DNA from: Hyperoplus lanceolatus
Lineage: Eukaryota; Chordata; Actinopteri; Uranoscopiformes; Ammodytidae
Length of the DNA: 64,000 bases
Direction of reading: 5' to 3'
NCBI GenBank assembly: GCA_026929865.2
Contig: CM049400.1
Location: forward strand, 27,824,501-27,888,500
Shown here piece after piece: positions 28,650 to 40,600 of the stretch (position 1 is the stretch's first letter; each line of letters starts with the position of its first letter). A program made the translations under genes and the position numbers. The notes beneath the pieces are model-generated. The model was not told the origin of the DNA, did no database searches, and saw only the letters and a list, made by a program, of their open reading frames with translations.

Positions 28650-29871
28650 AGAGTCTGTTTGCGCGCGTGCACCGGTCCATTCACTTGTGCCAGTCCATAG
28701 CTGCGGTCAGATACAAATAAGGCGCCACACCTTCAGTCAATGCTCTCTGTTTAACTTTCACAGGTATGTAAACTCCAACGCCAAAGCATGCATTTGATGT
28801 GTCCGCAAAGTTTACCCAAAAGGAGAGGAAAGTTAATACCTAATTCCGTTTTGCAATGTTATCGCATCCATATTCCTGACTATTGAAGCAAAACATGCTC
28901 AGAACATTCATTAATATAATAGCTCTCAGGCCAATGAGACCAATATGCGCTAAAAAATCAGTGATGCAAGCTTATTTAAAGAACTGTAGGCCACGTTAAA
29001 TGTCATAGCACCAACCTCAAACTCACTGTTTTGTCATCTATGCTTTATTAATGCCCCTTTTCCAAAACAAAACAGTAATTATCCAGTTTAATTGTTGCTT
29101 CTGGACATAGGGCACAAGTCACAATATTAATATTTCAGACAAAATCCCATCCAAAGTGCCAAAGAGACGTAGACTGTGTCTGCTCTCAGACCTTTTTCTC
29201 ATATCCTCAGGCTTATTTGTGGCCAACAGAGGGTAAAGCTTGCATTCGCTCCACCGCACACAAGGTCTGGGGCCTTTGCTGGAGACACATGCCATATGTC
29301 TGTCAGATTTTATTGTGAATGTAAATGCCTGGGTCCCACTCTCTGACTGAGGGGACTGAATGTGGTTTGTCTATTTTTTTTTATTGTAACATCAATCTTT
29401 TTTGTTGTTGTTGTTTTTAAGTGATGAAATTCATTGTTCCTTTATTTGGTGATCCCTGTCCTCAGCTTTGCTTCTCATCCTATATTCAGTGTAACTGGGT
29501 TATTTCAATAAGAAATTAAAAACAGCAGTAACACACTTTACAGTCTGCTGCATGTCCCTTAAACACAACGCATATGCCATTCAAACAATCAACAATCCCA
29601 TCCACAAACTGTTGCACAATTGTTTCCTCTCCATCTGATATCAATTCAAGCACCTGCATACAAATCCTTTCTGCAGAGCAGTCAGATTGGTTTGATGCTA
29701 TTCGGTTTGACTTTCTCATTTGGATTCAGGGGATATGCAGTATGTGGCAGTGTGGCTGGTTTGTGTCAACTATAAGTTAGCTTGTATTCTACATACTGTA
29801 CTGTATCAAAGTCTGGAATTGGGTAAAGCCATTGATTATATAGTGATCCTTGGAAGAAGTATAACTTTGGT

Positions 29872-30330
29872 TTAAATGTGACGTTAGCAATTTATTTATG
29901 TTAATATATGTGATAAATCGCTCTACTGTATATTCATACAGTGATCACTTATATAGTGTGCGCGTTTCATAACTCCGATTTCTCAGTCACCCGCTCTGCA
30001 TGTAATCGGCAAATGAACTTTTCTGGGATCCCACAACTGATATCCAATCAGAACAGAGAACGCTACAAACAAAACTCATTGCCAGTACACGTGCAGAGCG
30101 ACAGATGGGTGAATGTTTATGCGCCTACAATGGCGGAGCAGGTAAAAATCCTTCCCAATGTCTGTTTTGATGGTTTTTATCATGTTTTATTGCACTTACG
30201 GATCTGAGCAACGCTAGACAACTCGCTGCTTGAAGACCGCAGTGCATTAATGTGGTGACGTAGGGACTGCTAACTGCAGTCACAGACAGGAAGTTAGTTA
30301 AAAGAACCATTTTGCTTACAGCACCTTTAA
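29872..30330. mobile_element. TTAA-flanked MITE, diverged
   Basis: The left end TTAA + ATGTGACGTTAGCAATTT pairs with AGGTGCTGTAAGCAAAATGG + TTAA (reverse complement of the right end), matching in most positions. About 460 bp. The right half, containing AACTGATATCCAATCAGAAC and the segment around CTACAATGGCGGAGCAGG, looks like a common fish element. No transposase frame. Confidence 0.62.
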
Positions 30331-31619
<1,289 letters not shown>

Positions 31620-31938
31620 TTATAGGTGGAGTCAGCGATTCTGGATAGCGCTTGTTGACAAAATCCCTTTTTGTCAAAATGAGTGAATAAAAATTGAGTG
31701 TCAATACACAGCCTAGGCTCTGTAAACTGGCATGTAAACAAAGGCTATGTAAACAAAGGGGGGGGGGGGCGCAGCTATCAAAATGCCCGTTTACAGAGCT
31801 TAGGCTGAGTGTTAATACTAGATTATTTTTGCGTACACACTATATGGACTGGTGGTGGATCGTGAGGAGATATTCACTGACCATGACAAAGAATGTTTTT
31901 CAGAAAAGCATTCTCCAAATCGCTGACACCACCTTTAA
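31620..31938. mobile_element. TTAA-flanked MITE, family 1, copy 2
   Basis: The left end TTAT + AGGTGGAGTCAGCGATTCTGG and the reverse-complemented right end TTAA + AGGTGGTGTCAGCGATTTGG form clear terminal inverted repeats. It shares CAGCCTAGGCTCTGTA and GTGAGGAGATATTCACTGA blocks with the other copies. It contains an 11-base G run at about 31768-31779. About 320 bp, non-coding. Confidence 0.84.
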
Positions 31939-34194
31939 TTAAGGGAAGTGTTAAGATGGAGAAGAAGAGCGGGGTTAGAGGGAGATGAGGGGGACTTTGC
32001 GAGTGCATAATAACCCTTTCCCCCCTCTCGCCTGAGGCCCAGTGTAGATGTGGTGGACCCAGCCCCAGACGCCACTCCATGGTTTGGCACGCTCTGCATT
32101 TTCAGCCCTCTCACTGTTTCCAGCTGAAACAGCTCCCATGCAAACACATGGGCAGCCGGTGGGTTTTCTTATTTAGTTGTCGGTCAAGAGTACTTTATAA
32201 TATTCAAAAAGACAGTGCGACATATCATCCAGCGCTTGCCAAAATATGATCCCCCTCCCCCCTTCTTCCCAACATTTTCCCCTCTACAGTTTGGGAAAAG
32301 TACACACAGATGAAAGAAGAAGAAGAAAGAAAAAAACAGATACACAATGGTGCAATCTTGAAAAGGTTTGGCAGAGAGTTATTAAAGTAATAGAGCAGAC
32401 TGAGGAGAGGGTAAGTACGGAGCAATGAGGACAGAGACCTCCTTTCAGGAGACAGTAAGGAGAAATATTTCAAATACAATGGCCTGTAATTCAGCATGAG
32501 GCTCAAGCGGTGATGTGGCATATAACTTGCTCACATTGATACGTCCTTGCTGACCCAAATGCCTCTCATCCCTGCCTCTGCTTTTTGAACTTAAATAAAT
32601 AATGTGTCACAAGATCTTCCACATACCACCCAAGTGCTAGAGTGTGTGTGTCTGCCGTGCTGGTGTCTATTGGTTTGATTTGTGAGTCTGCATACATACT
32701 TACTGTTTGCATGGAAGCAGAGAGACAGATAATGTGTGTTAGCGTGCACCGGAATGTGCACGCCGCTGACAGCAACTTAGCGGGTTTGGATGTGTGCAGC
32801 ACGGCTGTAATGACAATGGCGGGTGACAAATAACATTGACGCACACTGTCCCTGGTCTTGTCCCTAGTTTAATAAGAAAGTGTTGGCTCTTTGAACATTT
32901 TAATTAAACTAAACAGGCCCATCCCCACCCAGGCCTCGGCGATGAGCTATGTACATTTGAAGACAAACAAGACCATCTGTTACAGGGTAGACATCAAATG
33001 CATGTCTCTTTTATGTCACCCTGGGCCCCGCATGTTGACTTTCATTATTTCTAAAATCCATCTGGAATTTTGATGGGCATGTTTTGAAGGAAAAGGCCTT
33101 GAAACCACAATGCAGGGATGTCTTGAAACAAAGGTCTCTGTGGTTTTGTCTGTTTCTCGTGGTCAACAACAGCCTGGCAGTCTCTGCGCTCAGATAGCTC
33201 ATGTCTGTAATTTTAGTTTATGCCATCATTATTACAACACGTTAGCCGTTTTGCATGCAGTTTATTGGAAATAGATTGAAATGATGGTTTATGTGTTCTT
33301 TTAAGAAATTGAACGAAGATCATAAAATGTTAGAGACAACAGGACAGGGATTGACGAGGCCGGCAGAGGCACAGTATTCAGGCATATTTTTTAGTAATGT
33401 CAAGTCAATACTAATTGGGTTAGGTCAAAATCTGAGACAAATGCGGCTTTGACAAATATCACCACCTTTATTTTCTCCATTAACAAGACAAATTAAATGG
33501 AGTTCATATGTAGATGGTATTTAGTTTACTGGAATTTGAAGTGAGCTCTTCGGAAAGGGCCCCACAGCTGCACTTCAGCCGTTGCACAAAAACACATCAA
33601 AAATATCAAGTGGATGATTTTAATTCATATTGTCAGGATGAAAACTATCCATTAATTCCATTGTATTATCTTGTTTGGAAAATGCTTATTAGTTAAATTT
33701 CATTATGACACAGGTCTAAACTCTTCAGCAGACTGCATTTTCTTTATTTTGAATGGCCTTAAAAGATTCCACAACAAGTGAATAGGTTTATCTCTCTATG
33801 TTGCCACCAGAGGGAGTCTTCTTTGTCGAATTACAGCTCCCATAGGCTTTGACTCTGTGCTCTGAACATCTGCTCAAAATTCACATCAGCCTGACTCCAG
33901 CCAAAATAGTGGGGATATTGATGTTTTGTTTGTGTTGCTTTGTTTATGCATCGCATTACCAATCAAAGTGACTGACAGAACCTAACTGACACATACTTAT
34001 CATGACGCCAGTTCATTATTATTAGTCATTATTAGTCATGCAATTGTAATTCTTATTCATACAGCTGGAAAGCCATTCCTCGTCGCTGTGACTTTATGGG
34101 ACTTTCTGTTGTGGTGAAGCTCATTCAAGGAGCCCACACTGATGGGGCAATGCCCAAATGTTAGAAGCGACAAGCACCCAGCCTAGCCTGGGCT
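31939..34194. other. Immediate upstream region of wnt7b
   Basis: No coding exon. It holds a candidate CTCF motif (33804-33818) and probably distal promoter or enhancer sequence, but I see no other motif strong enough to call. Confidence 0.45.
33804..33818 (+). promoter_or_regulatory. Candidate CTCF motif about 1 kb upstream of exon 1a
   Basis: CCACCAGAGGGAGTC fits CCASYAGRKGGCRS with a single core mismatch. Being close to a developmental gene promoter makes it more plausible, but it is a motif match only. Confidence 0.42.
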
Positions 34195-34840
34195 CTGGGC
34201 CTATAAAAGGCCATTTCACTTCGTTGCTTTTAGTTTTCTGTACAACAACTACACGTGTTGAGCTCAGGCTTGAAGCCCGTCCCATTCCCTGCATATCCAT
34301 GCTGCAGGAGGAGGAGGAGGAGGAGGCGTGCAGCCCTTTTGTTACCTGTATTAGTGTACCTGGCTTTTGTAAGTTAGTAGCATGCACTGAGTTTACGATG
34401 TCTTCAAAGGATAGAAACGGCGAGAGATACACAAAAGCCTTGAACAAATCGACTGGCAGTGTACTGCAGAAAGTGCAACTGATTTTTTTTTCTACCTGCA
34501 TGGCTCAGCAAATAGGAATTGCTAATTAGGTTCTACCGTCAACGTAAGGACGAATAGGAGGCACTTCCTACAAGAACTCATTCACCTCTCAAGTCCGACC
34601 CTCTCTCCAGTTTCATTTTGGAGTAGATAGCCACCTTTCAGGTCGCCATCAGCATCTCACCTGTACGGACGGACCATGGATATCACAAGGTCGAAGATTT
34701 CACAGGCGCTTCAGCTTCACGTTGCGGGAAATAGGCGGTTTACGTGCATCTGGAAGGGTTAAGAAAGCTGCCAATGTGAACGGAAAAGCGTGACCACTTT
34801 AAGTTACAGTGCATGGCCTCTGGACTAAGTGCTAACGATC
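34195..34840 (+). promoter_or_regulatory. wnt7b: Candidate wnt7b promoter P1 and 5' leader of exon 1a
   Basis: A good TATA box (TATAAAAG, 34202-34209, flanked by GGCC on both sides) lies about 640 bp before the exon 1a start codon. If used, transcription would begin near 34232 and the leader would be about 600 bases with several upstream ATGs, including 34298, 34676 and 34813. Such a leader would be translated poorly, so a start site closer to exon 1a or an unseen leader intron is also possible. The leader contains a (GGA)n tract at 34305-34326. Overlapping open frames of about 120 codons run on both strands here; neither has a family signature. Confidence 0.35.
34305..34326. repeat. (GGA)n trinucleotide repeat
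   Basis: About seven GGA units in the putative 5' leader of exon 1a. Purine-rich on the + strand. Confidence 0.9.
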
Positions 34841-34911
34841 ATGCACAAACCCCTCCGAAAGCGGAGTGTCTACGTCTTCCTGTGTTTTGGCATCATATAC
34901 CTCAGACTTGG
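34813..34911 (+). other. Upstream ORF overlapping the wnt7b exon 1a start (continues in exon 2)
   Basis: An ATG at 34813, 28 bases before the Wnt start codon and in a different frame, opens a frame that stays open for 33 codons through exon 1a. After splicing to exon 2 it stays open for another 47 codons, to a TGA at 42212-42214, giving 80 codons. Its start context (T at -3, G at +4) is weaker at -3 than the Wnt start (A at -3, C at +4). It has no recognised domain. It may lower Wnt translation, or be a chance by-product of a GC-rich conserved exon. Confidence 0.45.
34841..34911 (+). CDS. wnt7b: wnt7b exon 1a, coding part (signal peptide)
   Basis: Encodes the first 23 residues plus two bases of codon 24 of a Wnt7b precursor. 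MHKPLRKRSVYVFLCFGIIY has a basic start (K3, R6, K7, R8) and a hydrophobic core (V10-Y20), a normal signal peptide that sends the ligand to the secretory pathway. It matches the known Wnt7b N-terminus in length and pattern, including YVFLCFG. The donor is a strong GG|GTGAGT at 34912. Phase fits exon 2 exactly, producing Gly24 followed by ALSSVVALG; the ALSS form separates Wnt7b from Wnt7a, which has GFSS. A second first exon at 37541 uses the same acceptor. Confidence 0.93.
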
Positions 34912-36139
34912 GTGAGTTTATGTTATCTTTGATTACATGCGCAAAGACTGTTTTTGTTTTTTTCACACACGCATGCTCAAACCTGTAGACTATTTTCATT
35001 ATGACACAGTTAACTTTACAGGAAAGTGTCGGTTGCCCTCTGACCTCAGACTTATGCGGAAAAACATTTTTCAGCAGGTGTATTCAAGAGAAGTATTTGA
35101 ATCGTTATATCCAAACGCTCGCGCCTGGGGGAATGTGTCGTGCGTAAAAGTGGATCAGGCTTCATCCCGGCAGAAAACGTGATCGATTCGTATTCGCTGC
35201 CATAGGGCTATTTAGTTAGTTCATCTCATGAGACTCCTGCTCCTTTGTGGCACAAGATAATTTGAGCCGCTGTCTCTGCTCCGGATCCAGAGCACCCCCT
35301 GCATACCTTCATTAATAGCGGCAGACTGAGTTGTATTTCCACATTCCATTGCCCAGACGGAGTTTTTACCTGTTTTGCAATGCCTCACCTTGATGCAAAA
35401 ACACAGAGGAGCTTCTCTGCTATGGCCTTCCCCTACCGCAGTCGCTCTCAAGCAGGATCATGTAAGGACCTCCAGGTAGAGACACATTAGAATTGCCATG
35501 ACGGATGCTGGTTAATGTTAATTCACGTTGGACATTTTTGTTGATTTTTTATTTTTTTGTCGCGTTGCATGAATGGGACGGTTATTGTTGTACCCTACAC
35601 ATTTTATATATAGGCCTACGCTCTTTTACTAAAGGTAAAACACTTTCAACTTGCTGGTGACCTCCCTAAAACACGTAGCCAACCTAAACCATTACTTATA
35701 ACTCTACTACTTATAATAAGCCCTCAGGGCCTAAGGTTTTAGGGGTAAGTATGCAACAGAGCATACCTGCCAAATGATGATGCCGTGCAGACCACATAAA
35801 GATGTTATGCACCTGATCAATATAAATGTATATGCACCACTCCATTGATTTCTTAAATACAGTAAAATTAACCAATTTCACATGAAATAATTATGGATTA
35901 TTCATTGTATTATAAGCTTCCACATGTGATACCGTCAATTTTCAACATCAAAACAGACATTGATTAAGTCCATGCAACTTTTAAGGCTCTTGCAGTGATT
36001 ATAAAGAAAAAAAATCTTTAGAGATTCTTACAGACCAAAAAAGAAGAAAGAAAGTGTCAGCCCTCCCTGTGAGTATCTCGTGTTAAGTGATGCGCAGACA
36101 GATGCTCATATCACATGACAGTAGCTCCAATATAGGGGG

Positions 36140-36202
<63 letters not shown>

Positions 36203-37000
36203 GGGGGGGTGGGGGTGAGGGGGGGGGAATACCCATCTCCATGTTTACTAAGCCCGAGCAGTTAGCTCATCCCAGCGATCCTTTTTACTCCGGCTAAATC
36301 TTTCATGGTACCCTCTTCATTCACAATGACTGGAGCCTGCAGGTGTTGAGTGAGAGTCACGACGCTGACCTGGCCCCATCCACTCACTAAGCTCTGCGAC
36401 AAAATCTCCCCAGTATTGTATTTCTCTGCTCAGAGACTATCGCGGGTAAACATATATATATATTTTCACATATCACGTAGGCCTATCTTCATTTTTAGCT
36501 ATTGTCTTGCTGCTGTCTGAACAGGATTATTTCTTAATTTTTTTTTTCTACAGCAGCTCAAAGTGAATATTTGAATATGCCATCGAATACCATCCCACCA
36601 GACATGCAGGCAGACAGAGCAGAAATATTATAGACGCCTATAGGAATATTATAGAGTTACCACAGGAAATAATAAGGTCAGTGAGACTCATATTTGAGCA
36701 CCACAAACATACTTAAGGTTTCCAAGGCAGTATTATAGGGTAACATGTTACCAGATGCAATAATTCTATATAGGTCCCAAGTTTGTTATAACAGTCTTAT
36801 AGGAACATTATAAGAGAAAAACAAAACTCTCAACAGCAAAAAGAAAAAGAAAAAATTACGCTCTATGCTGACTCTCACATAGACACGCAAATATATGATA
36901 AACACGTCATGTTTTAAAGACTTTTGCGCGTAAATCTGAACTTGATGATTAAGAATACCATATCATGCCAAAGTATGCTAAAAAAAAAGTGCTGCTTTTC
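34912..37000 (+). other. wnt7b: wnt7b intron 1 (between exon 1a and promoter P2)
   Basis: Non-coding. It contains the GT repeat and G-rich block listed separately. Near 36640-36800 there are several TATAGGAA/ATTATAG words in both orientations that suggest an old palindromic MITE, too diverged to bound. Confidence 0.7.
36141..36228. repeat. (TG)29 tract joined to a G-rich block
   Basis: TG repeats cover 36141-36198 and run directly into runs of 8, 5 and 9 G separated by one to three bases (36202-36228). The first part can form Z-DNA. The second can form a G-quadruplex on the + strand, which is also the wnt7b sense strand within intron 1a. Confidence 0.93.
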
Positions 37001-37540
37001 TGCCCATGGAGCTGGAATGATGGTGTGAGGCGAGCGTCTATGTTTGTTTATTTTTGGCCGGGCGGTGGGGTGGTGACGGTGGTGGTGGTGGAGGGGGTGC
37101 GGGGTGCGATGATGAATGAAACCTCCTGCGCGTCTAACGGGGGATCGGATCAGTGTCACCCTATTGTCCCGTTGTGGCAAAGTGGGCGGATATAGCAGTG
37201 TCTCTCCCTGCCCAATGGCAGACACGACTCTCATGAGAGTGGAGAGAGGCACTTTTTTGCCATGCAAAATCCCTAAAACCATCATCATTCCGGCTCGGGA
37301 ACCCACAGTACTGTGTAACAGCCTCCGCCGCTGAGAGATGACAGAGCCAATCTCAGCGGACACACGGCCCTGGGAGCTTGGAGCTGCGTAGAGCCACTGC
37401 ACCAAAAGACAAGGAGACGCACGGCACCTCTTTTTGATTTTGTGCGAAAAGGACTTAAATCCGGGAATTAAGGGATTTTTTTCTCATCCTGTCCGCGTCG
37501 TCTCACTCAATCCGAACGTGGCCATTTGCTCAATGTCATC
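37001..37540 (+). promoter_or_regulatory. wnt7b: Candidate wnt7b promoter P2 and 5' leader of exon 1b
   Basis: Base composition changes here to GC-rich with many CpGs, unlike the surrounding AT-rich intron. This suits a CpG-rich promoter for exon 1b. A CCAAT word occurs at about 37213. The start site cannot be placed. A (TGG)n patch lies at 37063-37092. An open frame of 163 codons on the minus strand (36914-37405) runs across this block; it has no family signature and is best explained by low stop density in GC-rich DNA. Confidence 0.45.
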
Positions 37541-37544
37541 ATGA
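37533..37544 (+). other. Three-codon upstream ORF overlapping the exon 1b start
   Basis: ATGTCATCATGA: an ATG eight bases before the exon 1b start codon reads three codons and stops at a TGA that overlaps the Wnt ATG (ATGA). Ribosomes that use the first ATG would terminate on top of the second, a layout suited to re-initiation or to damping translation. Confidence 0.6.
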
Positions 37545-37623
37545 TCATCTTCTCGTCGCGCAGTGTACTGCTGTCAGTCTATTATCCACAGATCTTCCTG
37601 ATCCTGACGAGTGGCAGCTACCT
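37541..37623 (+). CDS. wnt7b: wnt7b alternative exon 1b, coding part (alternative signal peptide)
   Basis: Encodes 27 residues plus two bases: a short start MIIFSSRS, then a hydrophobic stretch VLLSVYYPQIFLILTSGSY suited to a signal peptide. It ends at CT|GTAAGT, a strong donor, in the same phase as exon 1a. Splicing to exon 2 therefore gives ...[13 protein letters not shown] with no frame change. This keeps the whole mature Wnt while swapping the leader. From memory, mammalian Wnt7b also has an alternative N-terminus of this general form, which would make the exon ancient; check by alignment. The start codon is the one giving a full hydrophobic leader. Confidence 0.82.
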
Positions 37624-40600
37624 GTAAGTCTTAGCCAATTAACGGAGTGCTTAATTAACTTCAGAGAGAGAGAGCGCGCGCGCTCATCCACCGCAACACA
37701 AAGACGCACGCTTTGGTTTTTGCTCCCGTGCAGCTTTTCTACCGGACAACGGGCTTTATTTCCTTTTTTCTTAATCATTAAACACCGGTTTTGAGATGAA
37801 TTTCTTTAGTTCCCTGCGTCTAAAGATTGGAGATTCGTTTTAAGTGTGTGTTTTGTCATCAAACTGTAACGGCGCGAGGAACAGGCGTATCTCAAAAGTT
37901 CAGCTTACACGTAAATGTAATTTAATTCTAGGATATTTTTCACACACTTTTGAATGTTATACAAGCGTAAAATCCCGTAGAGAATACTCATCAGTGGAAA
38001 GATCCCCGTGAAACTGATCCACGTGGGAATAAACTAATTAGGTGAAAACCTGAACCCGCTAATGAGCGGACGGTTGAGTTTGCCTAGTGAGTAAGCAATG
38101 ATGGTTTGTAAATAGCTGTTTATTGCAAATATTTTGTAAGATCAGGAAACAAAATATTCTGGTAGCTCGTACATGGATTCATTTTGGCCACAGAGTGGCA
38201 GAGATGTTCAAGACAATTGGATGCTGTGATTCTGTCTTCCCTTTGAGGAGAATTTAACACAATTTGGGCAGTTTTTACGCATGCGAGCCCTGTTAACCTG
38301 TCAGAGCGCGTGAAATCTTATTTCTGTGCATTACCTCATGTTTGGTTAATTCTCAGTATGTCGATGTTATCATTTCAAGCCACATCTTAAAATATCTGCC
38401 TGTAACACGCACGTGATTGACGCTATAATGCGCTGCGGCTTTGAATTAAACGAGAATTACTCTTGCAGGAGAACACTGGCTTTCTTAAAGCTTCCAAAAT
38501 AATTACTCACCCATGCTCCCTCGCTCCTTCCTCTGCTGCCCGGAGACCCCAAACCTGATGCTGAAATAGATGTGGTTTTTGGTTTTCTGTTAAAGTGGGC
38601 TTCACTTCTAAGTATAGTGATGGCTTGCACATTAAAACATATTGTTTGTTTTTATTATTGAAGTATGTTTTCTGTTGAGCATTAACCAAACAACACGTTT
38701 TACGGAAAACATTTAAATATGGATATGGATAAAAAAGAAGGCAGTGCATCAAAGCTATACTGCACTAATGTGTTGGCATGTTAAACTGTAAATTGTGTAG
38801 TGCTGTGGCAAATGAGACGTCAGCAAAAGGATCTGAACATTTGGGCCATTGCACACCTCAAACTCCAATATCAAGGATTTTCACAATTAATCTTCCAATA
38901 ACAATATTCTGACCATTTCTAATTTGTTCTGTAAATGTCACACTGGCGTGTACATTTGTGGATACAGGTTAAATCTAACACCTTCACTCCACCGTTCGTC
39001 TGAACCTCTTATGTTTGTAAATGAGCAGCAAAGGAGGAAAATTACATTCAGCACACCAAAAATGACAGTTAATTTCCTGCTCCACAAAAAAAGAGGAGCA
39101 TTTATTCACTTGACTTAGTTAAGTTGTGTCTCAGGCATTTTTGTGAGTGCATTCCTCGGTAGGAGATGCGTGCCTGGGAGCTTAATAGTGTGTCAGTTGT
39201 GTTCAAAGTGTTCCTTGTGATGGAGTGGCTGTGAGCACACTGTATGCCATGACGTAGACTATAGTTTCTTTAAGACCAAAATACCCTGCAATGGAATCTA
39301 TAAACTTTTTTCCAGCTTACACGGTTATTGATTAAATTACTTATTATTTAATGCAAATCTTTTCAATTTTGATTTCCAAAGTTTATTTTCAAGTTATGCT
39401 GGTTTATCTCTGACATTTGCTGTTGAATATTTAGTGTGAGGCCTTTCCCTTTTGCTCTCGTAACACATTTTGTGATAAATATAACATACCCATGTTCTGT
39501 GAAAAATATTGATCCCATTATTATATTTACGCTAAGGATTTGTGTCACCTCTTATAGTCTAGAAGTGAAGGAGGCATCAAAGCCCTCGTGCATAACCAGA
39601 TTGTCAATGTTCCGTCAATAATACAACACACCATTTCTAAAGAACACTTAGAGTACAGTAAGACAAATTTGGCCTTTACACCTTTAGTTTGTTTACAATT
39701 TTGGATAAGCACTCTCATTTTCTATCTCTAATCAGTAACTACAAGGGTCCCACTTGGGGAAAAAAAACAAGCCACCTGTTGCTAAGTAATAAAACAAAAA
39801 AAATCATCTCCCTCCCAACCGCAGCAGCAGCAGCATCTGAACACACTCATTCTGTGACGTTGTGAAGTGTTGTTAGAGTTTTCTGTTTGCGGCCTATCTG
39901 ACGCTAAATCTGTGACCGTGGGTGAGCTGCCCCCAAGCTGCTGGTGCACACACAGACGCAGAGTATACGCTAAGCAAACAGAATCACATTTGTGCACTTT
40001 GATGATTTCAGGGATTTAAAAGCTTAGCTGTGGAATTCTCTGTTTTGGTGTTGTCTCATGCTTTGCATTGCCCACGGTAGACAGTAGATTCTGTGAATTA
40101 GCAGGTGAATGACTCGAGACAGATTCAAGAAGGGGAAGTTATTAGGAGTTGGTTTTTGTCAGACTTGAGAACCTCCATGTGCTGCTGTGTCAGCCTTTGA
40201 GCAGTGCACTGAAATGTCGGATAGAAACGACTCAAATGTATTTTGATTGTCTTTGGTTATGTATAAACAAACCAGTTTTAAACATCCTTCATGTTGATTA
40301 TGCAAAGCAGTGACTTTCTCCAGTTGCACATTACTGGTCTTAATGAGCCTGACCTTTTGGTTTGTACGGACAAGTCATTGTTGCCATGGACAACCACATA
40401 TACAGCGGAGGGTCACAGAGGGTCAGAGGAGTTCAAGCCTATTTAACAGCAGAGAGAGCAAAGAGGGCTTTAAAGCAGCAGCAGCAGCAGCAGCAGACAC
40501 TGGGTACTCCTGATGGATTTTATTCTCTTTGTGAAGTTGTTTTAATATACATTTTTGAAATAATAGCCTTCAGTTGTCAGTGTAGCGATGCACAATAAGA

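Larger units (their letters stand above)
27879..29871. other. Non-coding upstream DNA, no gene seen
   Basis: Contains a GT-rich tract at 28604-28649 (interrupted by GCGCG) and one candidate CTCF motif, listed separately. No coding exons found. Confidence 0.5.
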
